From Hymenobacter lucidus (GTDB lineage Bacteria > Bacteroidota > Bacteroidia > Cytophagales > Hymenobacteraceae), in NCBI RefSeq assembly GCF_020447265.1, contig NZ_JAJADR010000001.1:310001-374000 (forward strand): a stretch of DNA of 64,000 nucleotides, in the 5' to 3' direction. The notes below the pieces were generated by a model. It was not told the origin of the DNA. It did no database searches and was given only the letters and a program-made list of their open reading frames with translations. The stretch's first letter is position 1, and every line of letters begins with the position of its first letter. Positions 1 to 8,263 of this stretch are shown here, one piece after another. The translations under genes and the position numbers were made by a program.

Positions 1-829
1 AGAAGCTGCTCACCAGCTTCACGGCCAACCGCAGCTGCCGCTCCACCTGTCCGTTGAGGCGCTGGTGGTACTCGTTGGTAAAGTCGCGGGAGTACACGCG
101 CACGGTGGCGTTGCCGCGCTCCTCGAAGCCGAACTTCCGGTCTTCGGCAAACTGCGTGGTCAGTTCCCGCTCGAAGCGCAGCACCGAGTCGACGGCGGCA
201 TTGGAGCGGGCTACCACTTTCCAGATGGTTTCGGTCGGGTTCTTCAGATACACCGGCTGGCCCACGAAGAAGTCGTAGTTGGCACTCAGGATTTCGGGCA
301 GTCGACTTTCCCAGAACCCGTGAATGCCGCGCTGCCCGGTGAGCTGCCCGTTGTAGTTGTGAGTGGTGTGCAGCGGCACGCAGGCATCGGCAATGTAGTG
401 GCCCATATCGGCCGAGAGGCTCAGTATCCGGTCGGCGTCGCGCTTTTTGAAGGCGTCAGTGAGCTGGAATTTCATCCTAACCACGTGCCAGGGCACAATG
501 CCGTGCTTCATCAAGGAGTCTTCGCCGTACTTGGCCACCGCGTCGGTCCAGTTGTGGGGCAGCTGGGTGAGGGCACTGTCGCCGTACACATCCACATCGA
601 GAAAGTGGCGCGGCGCTTCGCCGGGCACCACCGAGCGGCGCGAGTCGGGCCGGGTGGCATTTTCGGTGAGGTAGTCGATGTTGCTCTTATAAAACCCCAC
701 CATTTCGGGTGGCAGCGTAAATACCGCCAGCCGGTTGATAAGCCGGTGCCCGAAAAAGCCCCACGCCTGAGGCCGTTGCGGCAGCAGACACAGCATCAGA
801 AAAAGGGCCAGGGTAAGGGTTTTACGCAT
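1..829 (-). CDS. zinc-dependent phospholipase C / S1-P1 nuclease-like protein (3' end cut by window)
   Basis: Reading leftward from ATG at 829, 276 residues are visible before the window edge; the C-terminus is missing. A signal peptide (about residues 1-22) is followed directly by WGFFGHRLIN. An N-terminal Trp in the mature protein and a nearby GH pair are how the zinc-dependent PLC / S1-P1 fold builds its tri-zinc site. Further candidate ligands are HFLDVD (about residue 77) and GHYIADACVPLH (about residue 145; GHxxxDxxxPLH is a family hallmark). Probably a periplasmic or secreted phosphodiesterase acting on phospholipids or nucleic acids; the sequence cannot decide which. It is followed upstream by a repeat-rich gap, so it is probably transcribed alone. 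Confidence 0.8.
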   Translation of the reverse strand, partial: MRKTLTLALFLMLCLLPQRPQAWGFFGHRLINRLAVFTLPPEMVGFYKSNIDYLTENATRPDSRRSVVPGEAPRHFLDVDVYGDSALTQLPHNWTDAVAKYGEDSLMKHGIVPWHVVRMKFQLTDAFKKRDADRILSLSADMGHYIADACVPLHTTHNYNGQLTGQRGIHGFWESRLPEILSANYDFFVGQPVYLKNPTETIWKVVARSNAAVDSVLRFERELTTQFAEDRKFGFEERGNATVRVYSRDFTNEYHQRLNGQVERQLRLAVKLVSSF

Positions 830-865
830 ATAATCGGGAGAGGAATTCGTTGTTGGGAAAAGGCC

Positions 866-962
866 GTCATGCTGAGCTTGCCGAAGCATCTCTCTCGCTT
901 TGTTGAACAAGCGCCGGGAAATTACTGTGGCGGTAGAGATGCTTCGGCAAGCTCAGCATGAC
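866..962. repeat. large palindromic intergenic repeat, GTCATGCTGAGC type
   Basis: Arms at 866-892 and 935-962 are near-perfect inverted copies; the left arm begins GTCATGCTGAGCTTGCCGAA. Each arm can also fold on itself because ATGCT and AGCAT within it are complementary. It lies between the start of the PLC-like gene and the end of def, and is immediately followed by a second, related hairpin (978-1010). A similar tandem arrangement is found at 9867-10010. Confidence 0.85.
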
Positions 963-977
963 AATACCACTGCACGC

Positions 978-1010
978 GAGATTCCTCGGCTCCGCCTCGG
1001 AATGACGTTC
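978..1010. repeat. short hairpin repeat, GTCATTCCGAGG type (copy 1)
   Basis: ATTCC at 981-985 pairs with GGAAT at 999-1003 around a 13-nt loop, and GAC follows at 1004-1006. On the minus strand this reads GTC-ATTCC-GAGGCGGAGCCGA-GGAAT-CTC. Copies with the same flanks occur at 9978-10010 and, interrupted, at 26538-26597. Confidence 0.85.
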
Positions 1011-1033
1011 TGATAGCCCAAGTAACAAAAAAA

Positions 1034-1074
1034 CTCGCCGGCCCTGCGCGCTTTTTTGCGGCCGGACCGGCGAG
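1034..1074 (-). terminator. Rho-independent terminator after def
   Basis: On the minus strand CTCGCCGG (1074-1067) pairs with CCGGCGAG (1041-1034) and is followed by a run of seven T (plus-strand A tract 1027-1033). It begins 26 nt after the def stop codon and is a strong intrinsic terminator for the ruvX-def operon. Confidence 0.85.
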
Positions 1075-1099
1075 GTGTGTTTTCCTGACTACAAGCGGC

Positions 1100-1708
1100 T
1101 TAGCGCCGGCCCTGGCCGGCGAAGCGCATGCGGTAGTCGGCACTTACGTCGCCCTTGCTGATGCGGGTGAGCTTGCCTTTGATAAGCTGCTTTTTAAAGC
1201 TGGAAAGATGGTCAGTAAACAGTACGCCTTCCAGGTGGTCGTACTCGTGCTGAATCACGCGGGCCGTCATGCCCGAAAACGTGTCTTCGCGCTGCACGCG
1301 CTGCTCGTCTTCGTAGCGAATCACGATGGTTTCGTGGCGAAATACGGTTTCGCGCACTCCCGGAATGCTCAGGCAGCCTTCCTCGAAGCCCCATTCCTCG
1401 CCGGTTTCACTGATCATCACGGGGTTGATGAAGGCCCGCTTAATAGGAGCCTCGGCTGGGTCGGCGTCGGTTTCTTCTTCGTCCTCATCGTCTTCGTCGC
1501 GGGCCACCATCGGGGCCGAGTCGATAACGAACAAACGCACGCCTTTGCCAATCTGGGGCGCGGCCAGGCCTACGCCGTTGGCGTGGTACATGGTGGCAAA
1601 CATATCATCGACCAGCTGCTTCAACTCGGCGGCGGGAATATCGGCCGCAATGTCTTTGGCGCGGGTTTTCAGGACGGGGTCACCGAAAGCAACAATGGGG
1701 TAAATCAT
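1100..1708 (-). CDS. def: peptide deformylase
   Basis: Removes the N-terminal formyl group from nascent proteins in the cytoplasm. All three family motifs are present in order: GVGLAAPQIG (about residue 46), EGCLSIPG (about 110) with the metal-binding Cys, and QHEYDHLEG (about 152) with the HExxH metal ligands and catalytic Glu. At 202 aa it is slightly long because of an acidic insert (DEDDEDEEETDADPAEAP, about residues 71-88) between the first two motifs. The ATG overlaps the ruvX stop by four bases (ATGA), so the two genes form an operon with coupled translation. An intrinsic terminator follows. Confidence 0.97.
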   Translation of the reverse strand: MIYPIVAFGDPVLKTRAKDIAADIPAAELKQLVDDMFATMYHANGVGLAAPQIGKGVRLFVIDSAPMVARDEDDEDEEETDADPAEAPIKRAFINPVMISETGEEWGFEEGCLSIPGVRETVFRHETIVIRYEDEQRVQREDTFSGMTARVIQHEYDHLEGVLFTDHLSSFKKQLIKGKLTRISKGDVSADYRMRFAGQGRR

Positions 1709-2115
1709 CGGGATTCAAGGAAAGATTGCAAAATCAGGGTGGCGCTTACCCTATCAACGGTGGCTTTGTCGCGGCGGTCCTTCTTGGAAAGGCCCCCAGC
1801 CAACATGGCCGCGTGGGCCATGCGCGAGGTGTAGCGCTCATCAATTTCGTGCAGGGGCAACTCGGGGAAGTCCTTGCGCAGCCGCCGCACCACGCCCACT
1901 ACGGCGCTGGTCGAGTCGGTGGCTTCGTTGAGCAGCGTCTTGGGCATGCCAATTACCAGGGCCGAAAGGGGCTCCCGGGCATGCAGCGCTTTGATGTAGC
2001 TCAGCAGATCCTGGCTGTGAATCGTTTCGAGCGGCGTGGCAATAAGTTGGAGTGGGTCCGTAACGGCCAGTCCGACCCGCTTGTTGCCGTAGTCAATGGC
2101 AAGGATACGTCCCAT
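1705..2115 (-). CDS. ruvX: Holliday junction resolvase-like protein RuvX (YqgF family)
   Basis: RNase H-fold nuclease family linked to 16S pre-rRNA end processing and formerly called a putative Holliday junction resolvase. The start is taken as MGRILAIDYG (2115), because the N-terminal DxG strand begins there; the 11 upstream in-frame residues do not match the family. Visible motifs are AIDYGNKRVGLAVTD (first catalytic Asp), LVIGMPKTLL, and DERYTSRMA, with the late Asp in the KDRRDKATVDRVSA region. Length 136 aa is normal. First gene of the two-gene operon with def. Confidence 0.93.
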   Translation of the reverse strand: MGRILAIDYGNKRVGLAVTDPLQLIATPLETIHSQDLLSYIKALHAREPLSALVIGMPKTLLNEATDSTSAVVGVVRRLRKDFPELPLHEIDERYTSRMAHAAMLAGGLSKKDRRDKATVDRVSATLILQSFLESR

Positions 2116-2526
2116 GAGATGCGTGAAAAAAGAAGCGGCGGCCCGCACTGGTTGCGCCGCCGCACAAAGATACGACAGCCCGCAAGAAAGGTGGCATGTT
2201 TCCGATGCTGGCCGGCTCTACCGCTGACCCGCCACAACCTGTTGCCCAACCCGCTGCCGGCCCGTTTCGTCTAAAGATGACAGACTTTGAAAAATCATAG
2301 ATTTATATTTGTCAGCCAGAGCTTTACAGTCTGGGCGCATTTGCAAGATTACGGGTAGTTCTGGTCTTTTATAGTTTTTAATTCATATAAAATTGTACTG
2401 TTATCGGAAAATCCGGATACAGCTATGTTGCCTTGTGGTTTCTTAGAAAAGTTTTAATAGTTTTGAAGGATCACCCCGTTTCAACAGCTTCTCGTATAGC
2501 CCGAACTTCTACACTCTCAGACGCTT
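2116..2526. other. divergent intergenic region between ruvX and the S41 protease gene
   Basis: About 410 bp without a coding signal. The right half (2270-2470) is clearly richer in A+T than its surroundings and holds the likely divergent promoters. A -7-like TAGTTTTG lies at 2458-2465. No repeat of the families seen elsewhere in the window was found here. Confidence 0.5.
2433..2465 (+). promoter_or_regulatory. candidate Bacteroidota promoter for the S41 protease gene
   Basis: TAGTTTTG at 2458-2465 fits the -7 consensus TAnnTTTG exactly. TTG at 2433-2435 could be the -33 element, but the spacer is 22 nt, slightly longer than the usual 19. The start codon is 61 nt downstream. Confidence 0.4.
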
Positions 2527-4221
2527 ATGACCGTTGAGTCAAACGATGCTCAGGCCCCCGGACCGGTACCTAATCCGGTTGCTGCTCCCCACAACACGCG
2601 CCGCCAGATCCGGCAGCCGCTGTTGCTGGCCGTGGTGCTAGCCTGTGGTATTTTGCTGGGAGCAAATCCGTTTCGGCCCTCCGACCAGAACCCTGACGGC
2701 ACGGCCCGGGGCTATCTTAAGTTCAAAGAAATCCTGAGCTATGTCGACCGCGACTACGTCGATTCCGTCGACGCCGAAGCTCTGTCCGACTATGCCATCA
2801 GCCGCATGCTGGAGCGCCTCGACCCGCACTCGGTCTTTATTCCAGCTAAGCAACAGCAGCAGGCCTCGGCTTTCCTGCAGAGCGACTTCGATGGCGTGGG
2901 CGTAGAGTTCAACCTCTTCCGCGACACTGTTACCATCGTTTCGCCTCTGAGTGGCGGCCCCGCCGAGCAGGCCGGCCTGCAGCCCGGTGACCGTATTCTG
3001 GCCGTGAACGGCGAGCCGGTTTCGGGCGTGCACATCACCACCGAGCAGATGTTTGGTAAGCTGCGCGGCCCCCGCAGCAGCAAGGTGCAGCTGCTGGTGC
3101 AGCGCCGCCGCCAGGCCAAGCCGCTAAGCGTGCTGGTAACCCGCAACCGTATCCCGAACAGCTCGGTGGACGTGGCCTATATGATTGACAACGAAACCGG
3201 CTACATCAAAGTGAGTCGCTTCGCTAGCGGTACCTACGACGAGTTCAAGCAGGCGCTGGGCGACTTGCGCCGCCAGGGCCTCACCCGCCTCGTGCTCGAT
3301 TTGCGCGGCAACCCCGGCGGCTACCTCGACCGCGCTACCAAGCTGGCCGACGAATTCATCGGCGGCACCAAGAAAATAGTGTATACCGACGGCAAAGGCG
3401 ACGTGTACGACACCCAGACGTATTCGCGCGCCGTGGGCGAGTTTGAGGAAGGCCCGCTGGTAGTGCTGGTGGACGAAGGCAGCGCCTCGGCCGCCGAAGT
3501 AGTGGCCGGCGCCCTGCAGGACCACGACCGGGCCCTGGTAGTAGGCCGCCGTACCTTCGGTAAAGGCCTTGTGCAGCAACCCATTGCCCTCAACGATGGC
3601 TCGGAGCTGCGCCTCACCATTGCCCGCTACTATACGCCTTCGGGTCGCTCCATTCAGAAGTCGTACCGGGGTGGCTACGAGGCGTATGAGAAAGAGCTGG
3701 CGCAGCGCCAGAAGCACGGCGAGTATTTCCACGCCGACAGCATCCACTTCGCCGACTCGCTGCGCTACCGCACCGACAAGGGCCGCACCGTGTACGGCGG
3801 CGGCGGCATCATGCCCGACTTGTTCGTGCCCCGCGACACGTCGGCTTACTCGGCTTACTACACTCGCTTGCAGAGCCACAACCTGGTGCGGGAATTTGCC
3901 CTGAATTTCTATCAAGACCACAAAGACGAGTTGGAAGGCCTGCGCTTCGAGCAGTTCAACACCACTTTCCGCATCACCGATATTCAGCTGCAGGCCCTGG
4001 CTGCCCAGGCTGCCCACGACGGTGTGCCCGCCGATGCGGCCGGCCTGAAGCGCTGCACCCCGCTGCTGCGTGGGCAACTCAAGGCACTTATTGCCCGCAG
4101 CGCCTACGGCAAAACCGCCTACTATCAGGTGCTACGCGACCAGGATGCCGAGCTGCAGCAGGCCCTGCGCGCCCTGAGCGGCACCGGCGAAGCCTCTACC
4201 ATGCTGGGGCTGCTGAAGTAA
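2527..4221 (+). CDS. S41 family carboxyl-terminal processing protease (CtpA-like)
   Basis: A membrane-anchored periplasmic serine protease of 564 aa. One N-terminal membrane segment (about residues 31-47) is followed by a PDZ domain (about 118-205, with the GxGVEF and PGDRILAVNG signatures) and the S41 catalytic core. The Ser-Lys dyad is visible: Ser321 in DEGSASAAEV and Lys346 in FGKGLVQ, 25 residues apart as in Prc/CtpA. A C-terminal region of about 170 residues follows the core. Such proteases trim or degrade periplasmic and outer-membrane substrates, often with a lipoprotein adaptor; no adaptor gene lies next to it. ATG at 2527 is the only sensible start. Transcribed alone. Confidence 0.93.
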   Translation: MTVESNDAQAPGPVPNPVAAPHNTRRQIRQPLLLAVVLACGILLGANPFRPSDQNPDGTARGYLKFKEILSYVDRDYVDSVDAEALSDYAISRMLERLDPHSVFIPAKQQQQASAFLQSDFDGVGVEFNLFRDTVTIVSPLSGGPAEQAGLQPGDRILAVNGEPVSGVHITTEQMFGKLRGPRSSKVQLLVQRRRQAKPLSVLVTRNRIPNSSVDVAYMIDNETGYIKVSRFASGTYDEFKQALGDLRRQGLTRLVLDLRGNPGGYLDRATKLADEFIGGTKKIVYTDGKGDVYDTQTYSRAVGEFEEGPLVVLVDEGSASAAEVVAGALQDHDRALVVGRRTFGKGLVQQPIALNDGSELRLTIARYYTPSGRSIQKSYRGGYEAYEKELAQRQKHGEYFHADSIHFADSLRYRTDKGRTVYGGGGIMPDLFVPRDTSAYSAYYTRLQSHNLVREFALNFYQDHKDELEGLRFEQFNTTFRITDIQLQALAAQAAHDGVPADAAGLKRCTPLLRGQLKALIARSAYGKTAYYQVLRDQDAELQQALRALSGTGEASTMLGLLK

Positions 4222-4256
4222 CCGAAGCGAATCGACCTAATAAAATGCCGGGCGCT

Positions 4257-4333
4257 GCTTTTCGTGAGGAAGGCCGCGCCCGGCCTCGTTATGGAGTGAT
4301 TATGAAGGAGTAAAATACCCAGAAGTGGGTATT
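4257..4333 (+). terminator. two hairpins after the S41 protease gene
   Basis: GCCGGGCGC (4257-4265) pairs with GCGCCCGGC (4286-4294), and a smaller hairpin AATACCC/GGGTATT lies at 4314-4333. Neither has a convincing T run, so they may act as weak terminators or RNA 3'-end stabilisers. Confidence 0.45.
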
Positions 4334-4402
4334 GCTAACAGGCGCCGAGGTGTGGAATTTTGGTAAGCGCGGCCTCCCGTTTAAAGTGGCTGGGCCTTAC
4401 TC

Positions 4403-4879
4403 ATGCCATTGCCTACTTACCTGAAACATATCGGCTTACTGGTGCTGCTGGGCACGGGGCTGTTTGTGGCCTGGGAAAAGGTGGGGCTGCTGGCCGCCCC
4501 GGTGCGGCGCACCAGCCTGCTGGCAAACACGAGCTGGCGCTGGGTGAGCTGGACGGAAAAGACCGGCCGCCAGGCCAGCAAAGAACGAATATTGCCCTGT
4601 ATGCAGGACGACGTTATCCGCTTCGAACAGGCCGATGAGCAGCACCGCTACTTCGAAAGCTCTGGCTCTCTGAACTGCGGTCGGCAGGAAAGCCACAACC
4701 TGCAGGGTCAGTGGCAGGTAAGCAATGACGGCCAGACCCTGACCATCACCGGGGGCAATACCACCTTCGAGAATAACTGGCAGATACAGGAGCTGACGGC
4801 CAGTCGCGTAAAGCTAGCGTATCGCACTACCACTTCCCAGGGGCCTTTTATAATGATAGTAACCTTTTTGAAACGATAA
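4403..4879 (+). CDS. lipocalin-like exported protein
   Basis: 158 aa with an N-terminal hydrophobic segment (about residues 7-23) that could be a signal sequence or an anchor. The rest resembles the small Bacteroidota lipocalin-like family: a Trp-rich first strand (TSWRWVSW), then CMQDDVIRFEQ, then paired Cys and GQW strands ending in VTFLKR. The conserved 'C..DD...F' block is the best family marker. Likely periplasmic or lipid-associated; ligand unknown. No operon partner: it sits between the S41 protease and a convergent transglutaminase gene, separated by a bidirectional terminator. The family assignment rests on remembered pattern only. Confidence 0.65.
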   Translation: MPLPTYLKHIGLLVLLGTGLFVAWEKVGLLAAPVRRTSLLANTSWRWVSWTEKTGRQASKERILPCMQDDVIRFEQADEQHRYFESSGSLNCGRQESHNLQGQWQVSNDGQTLTITGGNTTFENNWQIQELTASRVKLAYRTTTSQGPFIMIVTFLKR

Positions 4880-4919
4880 ACAGGCACCAGAACTTTCTTC
4901 CCCAAGCTATGAAAACGAG

Positions 4920-4970
4920 AAGCGGGCTATCCGCTACTGGCTGCAACCAGTAGTGAATAGCCCGCTTTTT
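4920..4970. terminator. bidirectional intrinsic terminator
   Basis: A long hairpin pairs AAGCGGGCTAT-CCGCTACTGG with CCAGTAGTG-AATAGCCCGCTT around a 6-nt loop. T runs lie on the + side (4966-4970), and an A-rich stretch on the other side serves the minus strand. It lies between two convergent genes and can end both transcripts. Confidence 0.85.
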
Positions 4971-4993
4971 AGTGCTACAATTCGTCGGAAAGC

Positions 4994-6022
4994 CTACTTC
5001 TTAGCCTGTACTACGTCGTGGTAGCGGAACTGCTTGTCGACGGAGGCAAAGGGCTTGCCATCCACTTCGGCATAGGGGTAGATGAAATAGTTGAGCGTCT
5101 GGCCCTGCTGGCGCGGGGCCAGTGTCAGGTCGCGGCCCCGGGTGAACTCGACGCGGTTTTCGTCGTGGGCGCCGAAGAAGTAGTTGCGGCGGGCGGGGTC
5201 TTTGGCGGCCTCGGAGGCGTCGACGGGCACCCAGCCAGTGGCTTTGGTATAGAACTCGGCCCAGCAGTGGTAGCCTTTCACTTCGCCCTCGCCCCGCTCG
5301 GTAGGTAGCGGAAAGCCGATGCTGAAGCGGGCCGGAATGCCCACGGCGCGGCAATAGCCGATAAACACCGCGTGGAAGTCAGTGCAGTTGCCGCGGCGGG
5401 CGTCGCAGGCGTAGTAGATGTCGCCTCGGCCCCAGCCCTGCCCGGTCTTGTCGTACTTCACGGTGCTGACGACGTGGTTGTAGATGGCCTGGGCCTTTTC
5501 CAGGTCGGTTTTGGCGCCAGCCTTAGCTACAACTTCCTGCGCCCAGAGCCGGATTTTATCGTCGAGAGGCACGAGCTGGTCGGCCTGCAGCCAGCGCTGC
5601 ATGTCGGGGTCGGTGGCTTCCTTTTCCTTTTTAGCCCCAGCTTCAGGCATCAGTACCGGGTTTTTGTGCTCGCGCCGGGTGGCGTTAAATTTCATCGTGA
5701 CCGAGAAAGGCGCTGGCGCTGGGTTCAGCACCCGCAGGTGCAGCACTTTGTTGCCGTGGGCCGCCTCAAGCAGTTCGTAGGGATAGGGCGAACTGATGGT
5801 TAGGTCCTTAATATCCTGCGACTTATCGGAGTGCGGTACCGGAATCCAGAGGTCGGCGGCTTTGGCCTGGGCCGGCAAGTCTTTTACCGTGGCCGTGTAC
5901 TCAAAGGCGAAGGTGCGGGCATGCACGGGAATAGCGTTGGTGGGCTTGCCGTTACCGGCCGACAGGGAGCCGGCCAGCAGCACCAGCGGAAGAACTTTAG
6001 ACCACGAGGGAAAATGAAGCAC
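4994..6022 (-). CDS. secreted transglutaminase-like (cysteine protease fold) protein
   Basis: 342 aa. A signal peptide (about residues 1-22) precedes an N-terminal beta-domain (about 35-170) and a transglutaminase core. The catalytic triad is visible: Cys in RRGNCTDFHAVF, His in GYHCWAEFY and Asp in WVPVDASEA. Bacterial members are usually peptidases or peptide-binding proteins rather than true transglutaminases. The start appears to be GTG at 6022; no in-frame ATG lies close upstream, and the signal peptide begins only here. Transcribed alone, convergent with the lipocalin-like gene. Confidence 0.88.
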   Translation of the reverse strand: MLHFPSWSKVLPLVLLAGSLSAGNGKPTNAIPVHARTFAFEYTATVKDLPAQAKAADLWIPVPHSDKSQDIKDLTISSPYPYELLEAAHGNKVLHLRVLNPAPAPFSVTMKFNATRREHKNPVLMPEAGAKKEKEATDPDMQRWLQADQLVPLDDKIRLWAQEVVAKAGAKTDLEKAQAIYNHVVSTVKYDKTGQGWGRGDIYYACDARRGNCTDFHAVFIGYCRAVGIPARFSIGFPLPTERGEGEVKGYHCWAEFYTKATGWVPVDASEAAKDPARRNYFFGAHDENRVEFTRGRDLTLAPRQQGQTLNYFIYPYAEVDGKPFASVDKQFRYHDVVQAKK

Positions 6023-6309
6023 TGGAAGTAAGCTAGAGGTAAAATGAGCTGGCGGAGAAACGGGGCCGCCAACGGTTTGGAACCAACTATCAGGATCAGA
6101 TGATGGATAGCGGCTTACAAAGGTACGCCGGCCGCCGTAGCTGCTAAGACACCACGACTACGGAGAGAATTCATTTTCGGCAATGTTGTTTCAGATAACG
6201 TTAGCAATACCAGCCCAAACCATTGCGGCGCTATCTAGCGTTTGTCGGGTAGTTGTTACCTTCACCCACCGGAACCCCACCCGCTCTCCCACCCGCAAAT
6301 TCCTTTTCT

Positions 6310-7518
6310 ATGGCTTACTACCATCGTATTGGTCAGATTCCGCACAAGCGCCACACCCAGTTCCGCCAGCCCGACGGCACGCTCTATTCCGAGCAGCTCG
6401 TGGGCACGCTCGGGTTTCACGGCGTCTCGTCCTTGCTCTACCACATTCACCCACCTACCCAGATAAAAAAGGTGGGGGAGACGATTCCCTACGCGCCCAA
6501 GCTGCTGAAAGACCGGCCCCTGGAGCCCAGCCACCTGCGCACCCTGGGCCAAACCACCACCGGCGGCGACTACCTGCAGGCCCGCCAGACGCTCATCGGC
6601 AACGCCGACGTGACCATGAGCATCTGCAACCCCACGGAGCGGCGTATGGATTACTACTACAAGAACGCGCTGGCCGACGAGGTGATTTTCGTGCACGAAG
6701 GCAGCGGCGAGCTGTGGAGCCAGCTGGGCATCGTACGCTTCGTGGCCGGCGACTACGTCGTGATTCCGCGCACCATCATCCACCAGCTTCATTTCGACGA
6801 GGGGCCGGTGCGGCTGCTCATTATCGAGTCGTTTAGCCCCATCGAAACCTGCCGGCGCTACCGCAACCACTTCGGCCAGCTGCTTGAACACTCGCCCTAC
6901 TGCGAGCGGGACATCCGGCCGCCCCACGAGCTCATTACCGGCGATGTGCGCGAATCTGGCGACTACCTCGTCAAAATCAAAAAGGAAGGCTACCTGCACC
7001 AGCTCACCTACGGCCACTCGCCATTCGACGTGGTAGGCTGGGATGGGTATTTCTACCCCTATGCCTTCAGCATCCACGATTTTGAACCCATTACGGGCCG
7101 TATCCACCAGCCGCCGCCCGTGCACCAGACCTTCGAGGCGCACAATTTCGTGATTTGCTCCTTCGTGCCCCGCCTGTTCGACTACCACCCCGACAGTATC
7201 CCGGCACCCTACAACCACTCCAACGTGGACTCCGACGAGGTGCTGTACTACGTGGCCGGCAACTTCATGTCGCGCAAGGGGGTGGATCTGGCCTCGTTTA
7301 CGGTGCATCCCAGCGGCATTCCGCACGGGCCGCATCCGGGTACGGTGGAGGCCAGCATCGGCAAGAAGGAAACCCACGAGCTGGCCGTCATGGTCGACAC
7401 GTTCCGGCCGCTCTACCTCACCGAAGCCGCCCTGCCCTACGTGGACAAGAACTACCCCATGAGCTGGAACCCGGACTTCAAGCACGAGCCGCCCCGGGCC
7501 GCCGATATGATGGACTAG
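6310..7518 (+). CDS. hmgA: homogentisate 1,2-dioxygenase
   Basis: Cytosolic Fe(II) enzyme that opens the ring of homogentisate to maleylacetoacetate in tyrosine and phenylalanine breakdown. The 402-aa protein starts at MAYYHRIGQIPHKRHTQF (6310); the upstream in-frame stretch is unrelated to the family. Family features include the N-terminal GFHGVSSLLYHIHPP block, a cupin barrel, and the C-terminal HPSGIPHGPHPGTVEASIG segment, which carries the His/Glu iron ligands. The usual partners (hppD, fahA) are not in the window, so the pathway is probably split over several loci. The region before it (6023-6309) is a divergent gap with no other clear feature. Confidence 0.95.
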   Translation: MAYYHRIGQIPHKRHTQFRQPDGTLYSEQLVGTLGFHGVSSLLYHIHPPTQIKKVGETIPYAPKLLKDRPLEPSHLRTLGQTTTGGDYLQARQTLIGNADVTMSICNPTERRMDYYYKNALADEVIFVHEGSGELWSQLGIVRFVAGDYVVIPRTIIHQLHFDEGPVRLLIIESFSPIETCRRYRNHFGQLLEHSPYCERDIRPPHELITGDVRESGDYLVKIKKEGYLHQLTYGHSPFDVVGWDGYFYPYAFSIHDFEPITGRIHQPPPVHQTFEAHNFVICSFVPRLFDYHPDSIPAPYNHSNVDSDEVLYYVAGNFMSRKGVDLASFTVHPSGIPHGPHPGTVEASIGKKETHELAVMVDTFRPLYLTEAALPYVDKNYPMSWNPDFKHEPPRAADMMD

Positions 7519-7561
7519 AAAAGGTTATAGATAAACTGAAAAAGTCTATATTGATGTCAAG

Positions 7562-7595
7562 CAACGCCGGCACTAAACTCTTGGGGCCGGCGTTG
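7562..7595 (+). terminator. hairpin after hmgA
   Basis: CAACGCCGGC (7562-7571) pairs perfectly with GCCGGCGTTG (7586-7595). No T run follows, so termination efficiency is uncertain. Confidence 0.5.
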
Positions 7596-7642
7596 TGCGT
7601 CTTCCAACCTTTTTCCATCACCTTCTGCACCAACTGACCAAC

Positions 7643-8167
7643 ATGAAAAAAATCCTCCTGCTGGCCCCGCTCTTTCTGCTGCTGGGCATAATGAGCTGTA
7701 AAAAGATCAATGAGTTGCTGACGTTCAACATCGATTACAGCCAGAATATCAAGATTCCGGCCAGCCCCGTGGTTACTGTGCCCGTCATTCTGCCGGTACC
7801 CGTAACGACTAACGCCGAGCAGACCTTCAAGAACAACAACACCAGCGCCGACTTGGTAAAGGATGTGACGCTCACCAAGTTCACGCTCACCATCACCGAC
7901 CCGGCAGCTTCGAACTTCGACTTTCTCAACAGCATCAGCATCTCCATCGGCACCGACCAGAACGACATCGTGCCGCTGGCTTCGCTGGCCCAGGTGCCCA
8001 AGGGCGTAACGAGCATCGAGCTAACGCCCAGCGGCGCCAAACTCGACAAGTACCTGAAAGCTTCCAGCTACACGCTCCACACCCAGGCTACCGTGAACAG
8101 CACCATTGGCAAGGAAGTAACGGTGAAAGCCGACTCCCGCTTCAAAGTAACCGCCGACCCGCTGTAA
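7643..8167 (+). CDS. lipoprotein of unknown function
   Basis: 174 aa from ATG at 7643 (MKKILLL...). A classic lipoprotein signal ends in LGIMSC, so Cys18 would be lipidated. The mature protein is rich in Thr, Val and Asn and predicted beta-rich, with no catalytic motif visible. I do not recognise the family beyond 'Bacteroidota lipoprotein'. It sits alone between hmgA and a convergent T9SS cargo gene, with a strong shared terminator downstream. Confidence 0.8.
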   Translation: MKKILLLAPLFLLLGIMSCKKINELLTFNIDYSQNIKIPASPVVTVPVILPVPVTTNAEQTFKNNNTSADLVKDVTLTKFTLTITDPAASNFDFLNSISISIGTDQNDIVPLASLAQVPKGVTSIELTPSGAKLDKYLKASSYTLHTQATVNSTIGKEVTVKADSRFKVTADPL

Positions 8168-8195
8168 GCCGACCGTTTGCTTTAGACCCAAATAG

Positions 8196-8225
8196 AAAAG
8201 GGCCGCTGGTTTCAGCGGCCCTTTT
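8196..8225. terminator. bidirectional intrinsic terminator
   Basis: AAAAGGGCCGCTG (8196-8208) pairs perfectly with CAGCGGCCCTTTT (8213-8225) around a 4-nt loop, flanked by T on one side and A on the other. It serves both the lipoprotein gene and the convergent gene at 8264-9823. Confidence 0.9.
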
Positions 8226-8263
8226 TGTTGGTAGCAATTCTGCAGAGGCAGCCCGGCAGACGG

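Noticed and set aside
866..1010. Considered as the end of an insertion sequence
   Set aside because: No transposase fragment or target duplication; the same composite occurs at 9867-10010 without any coding part, so it is a small noncoding repeat.
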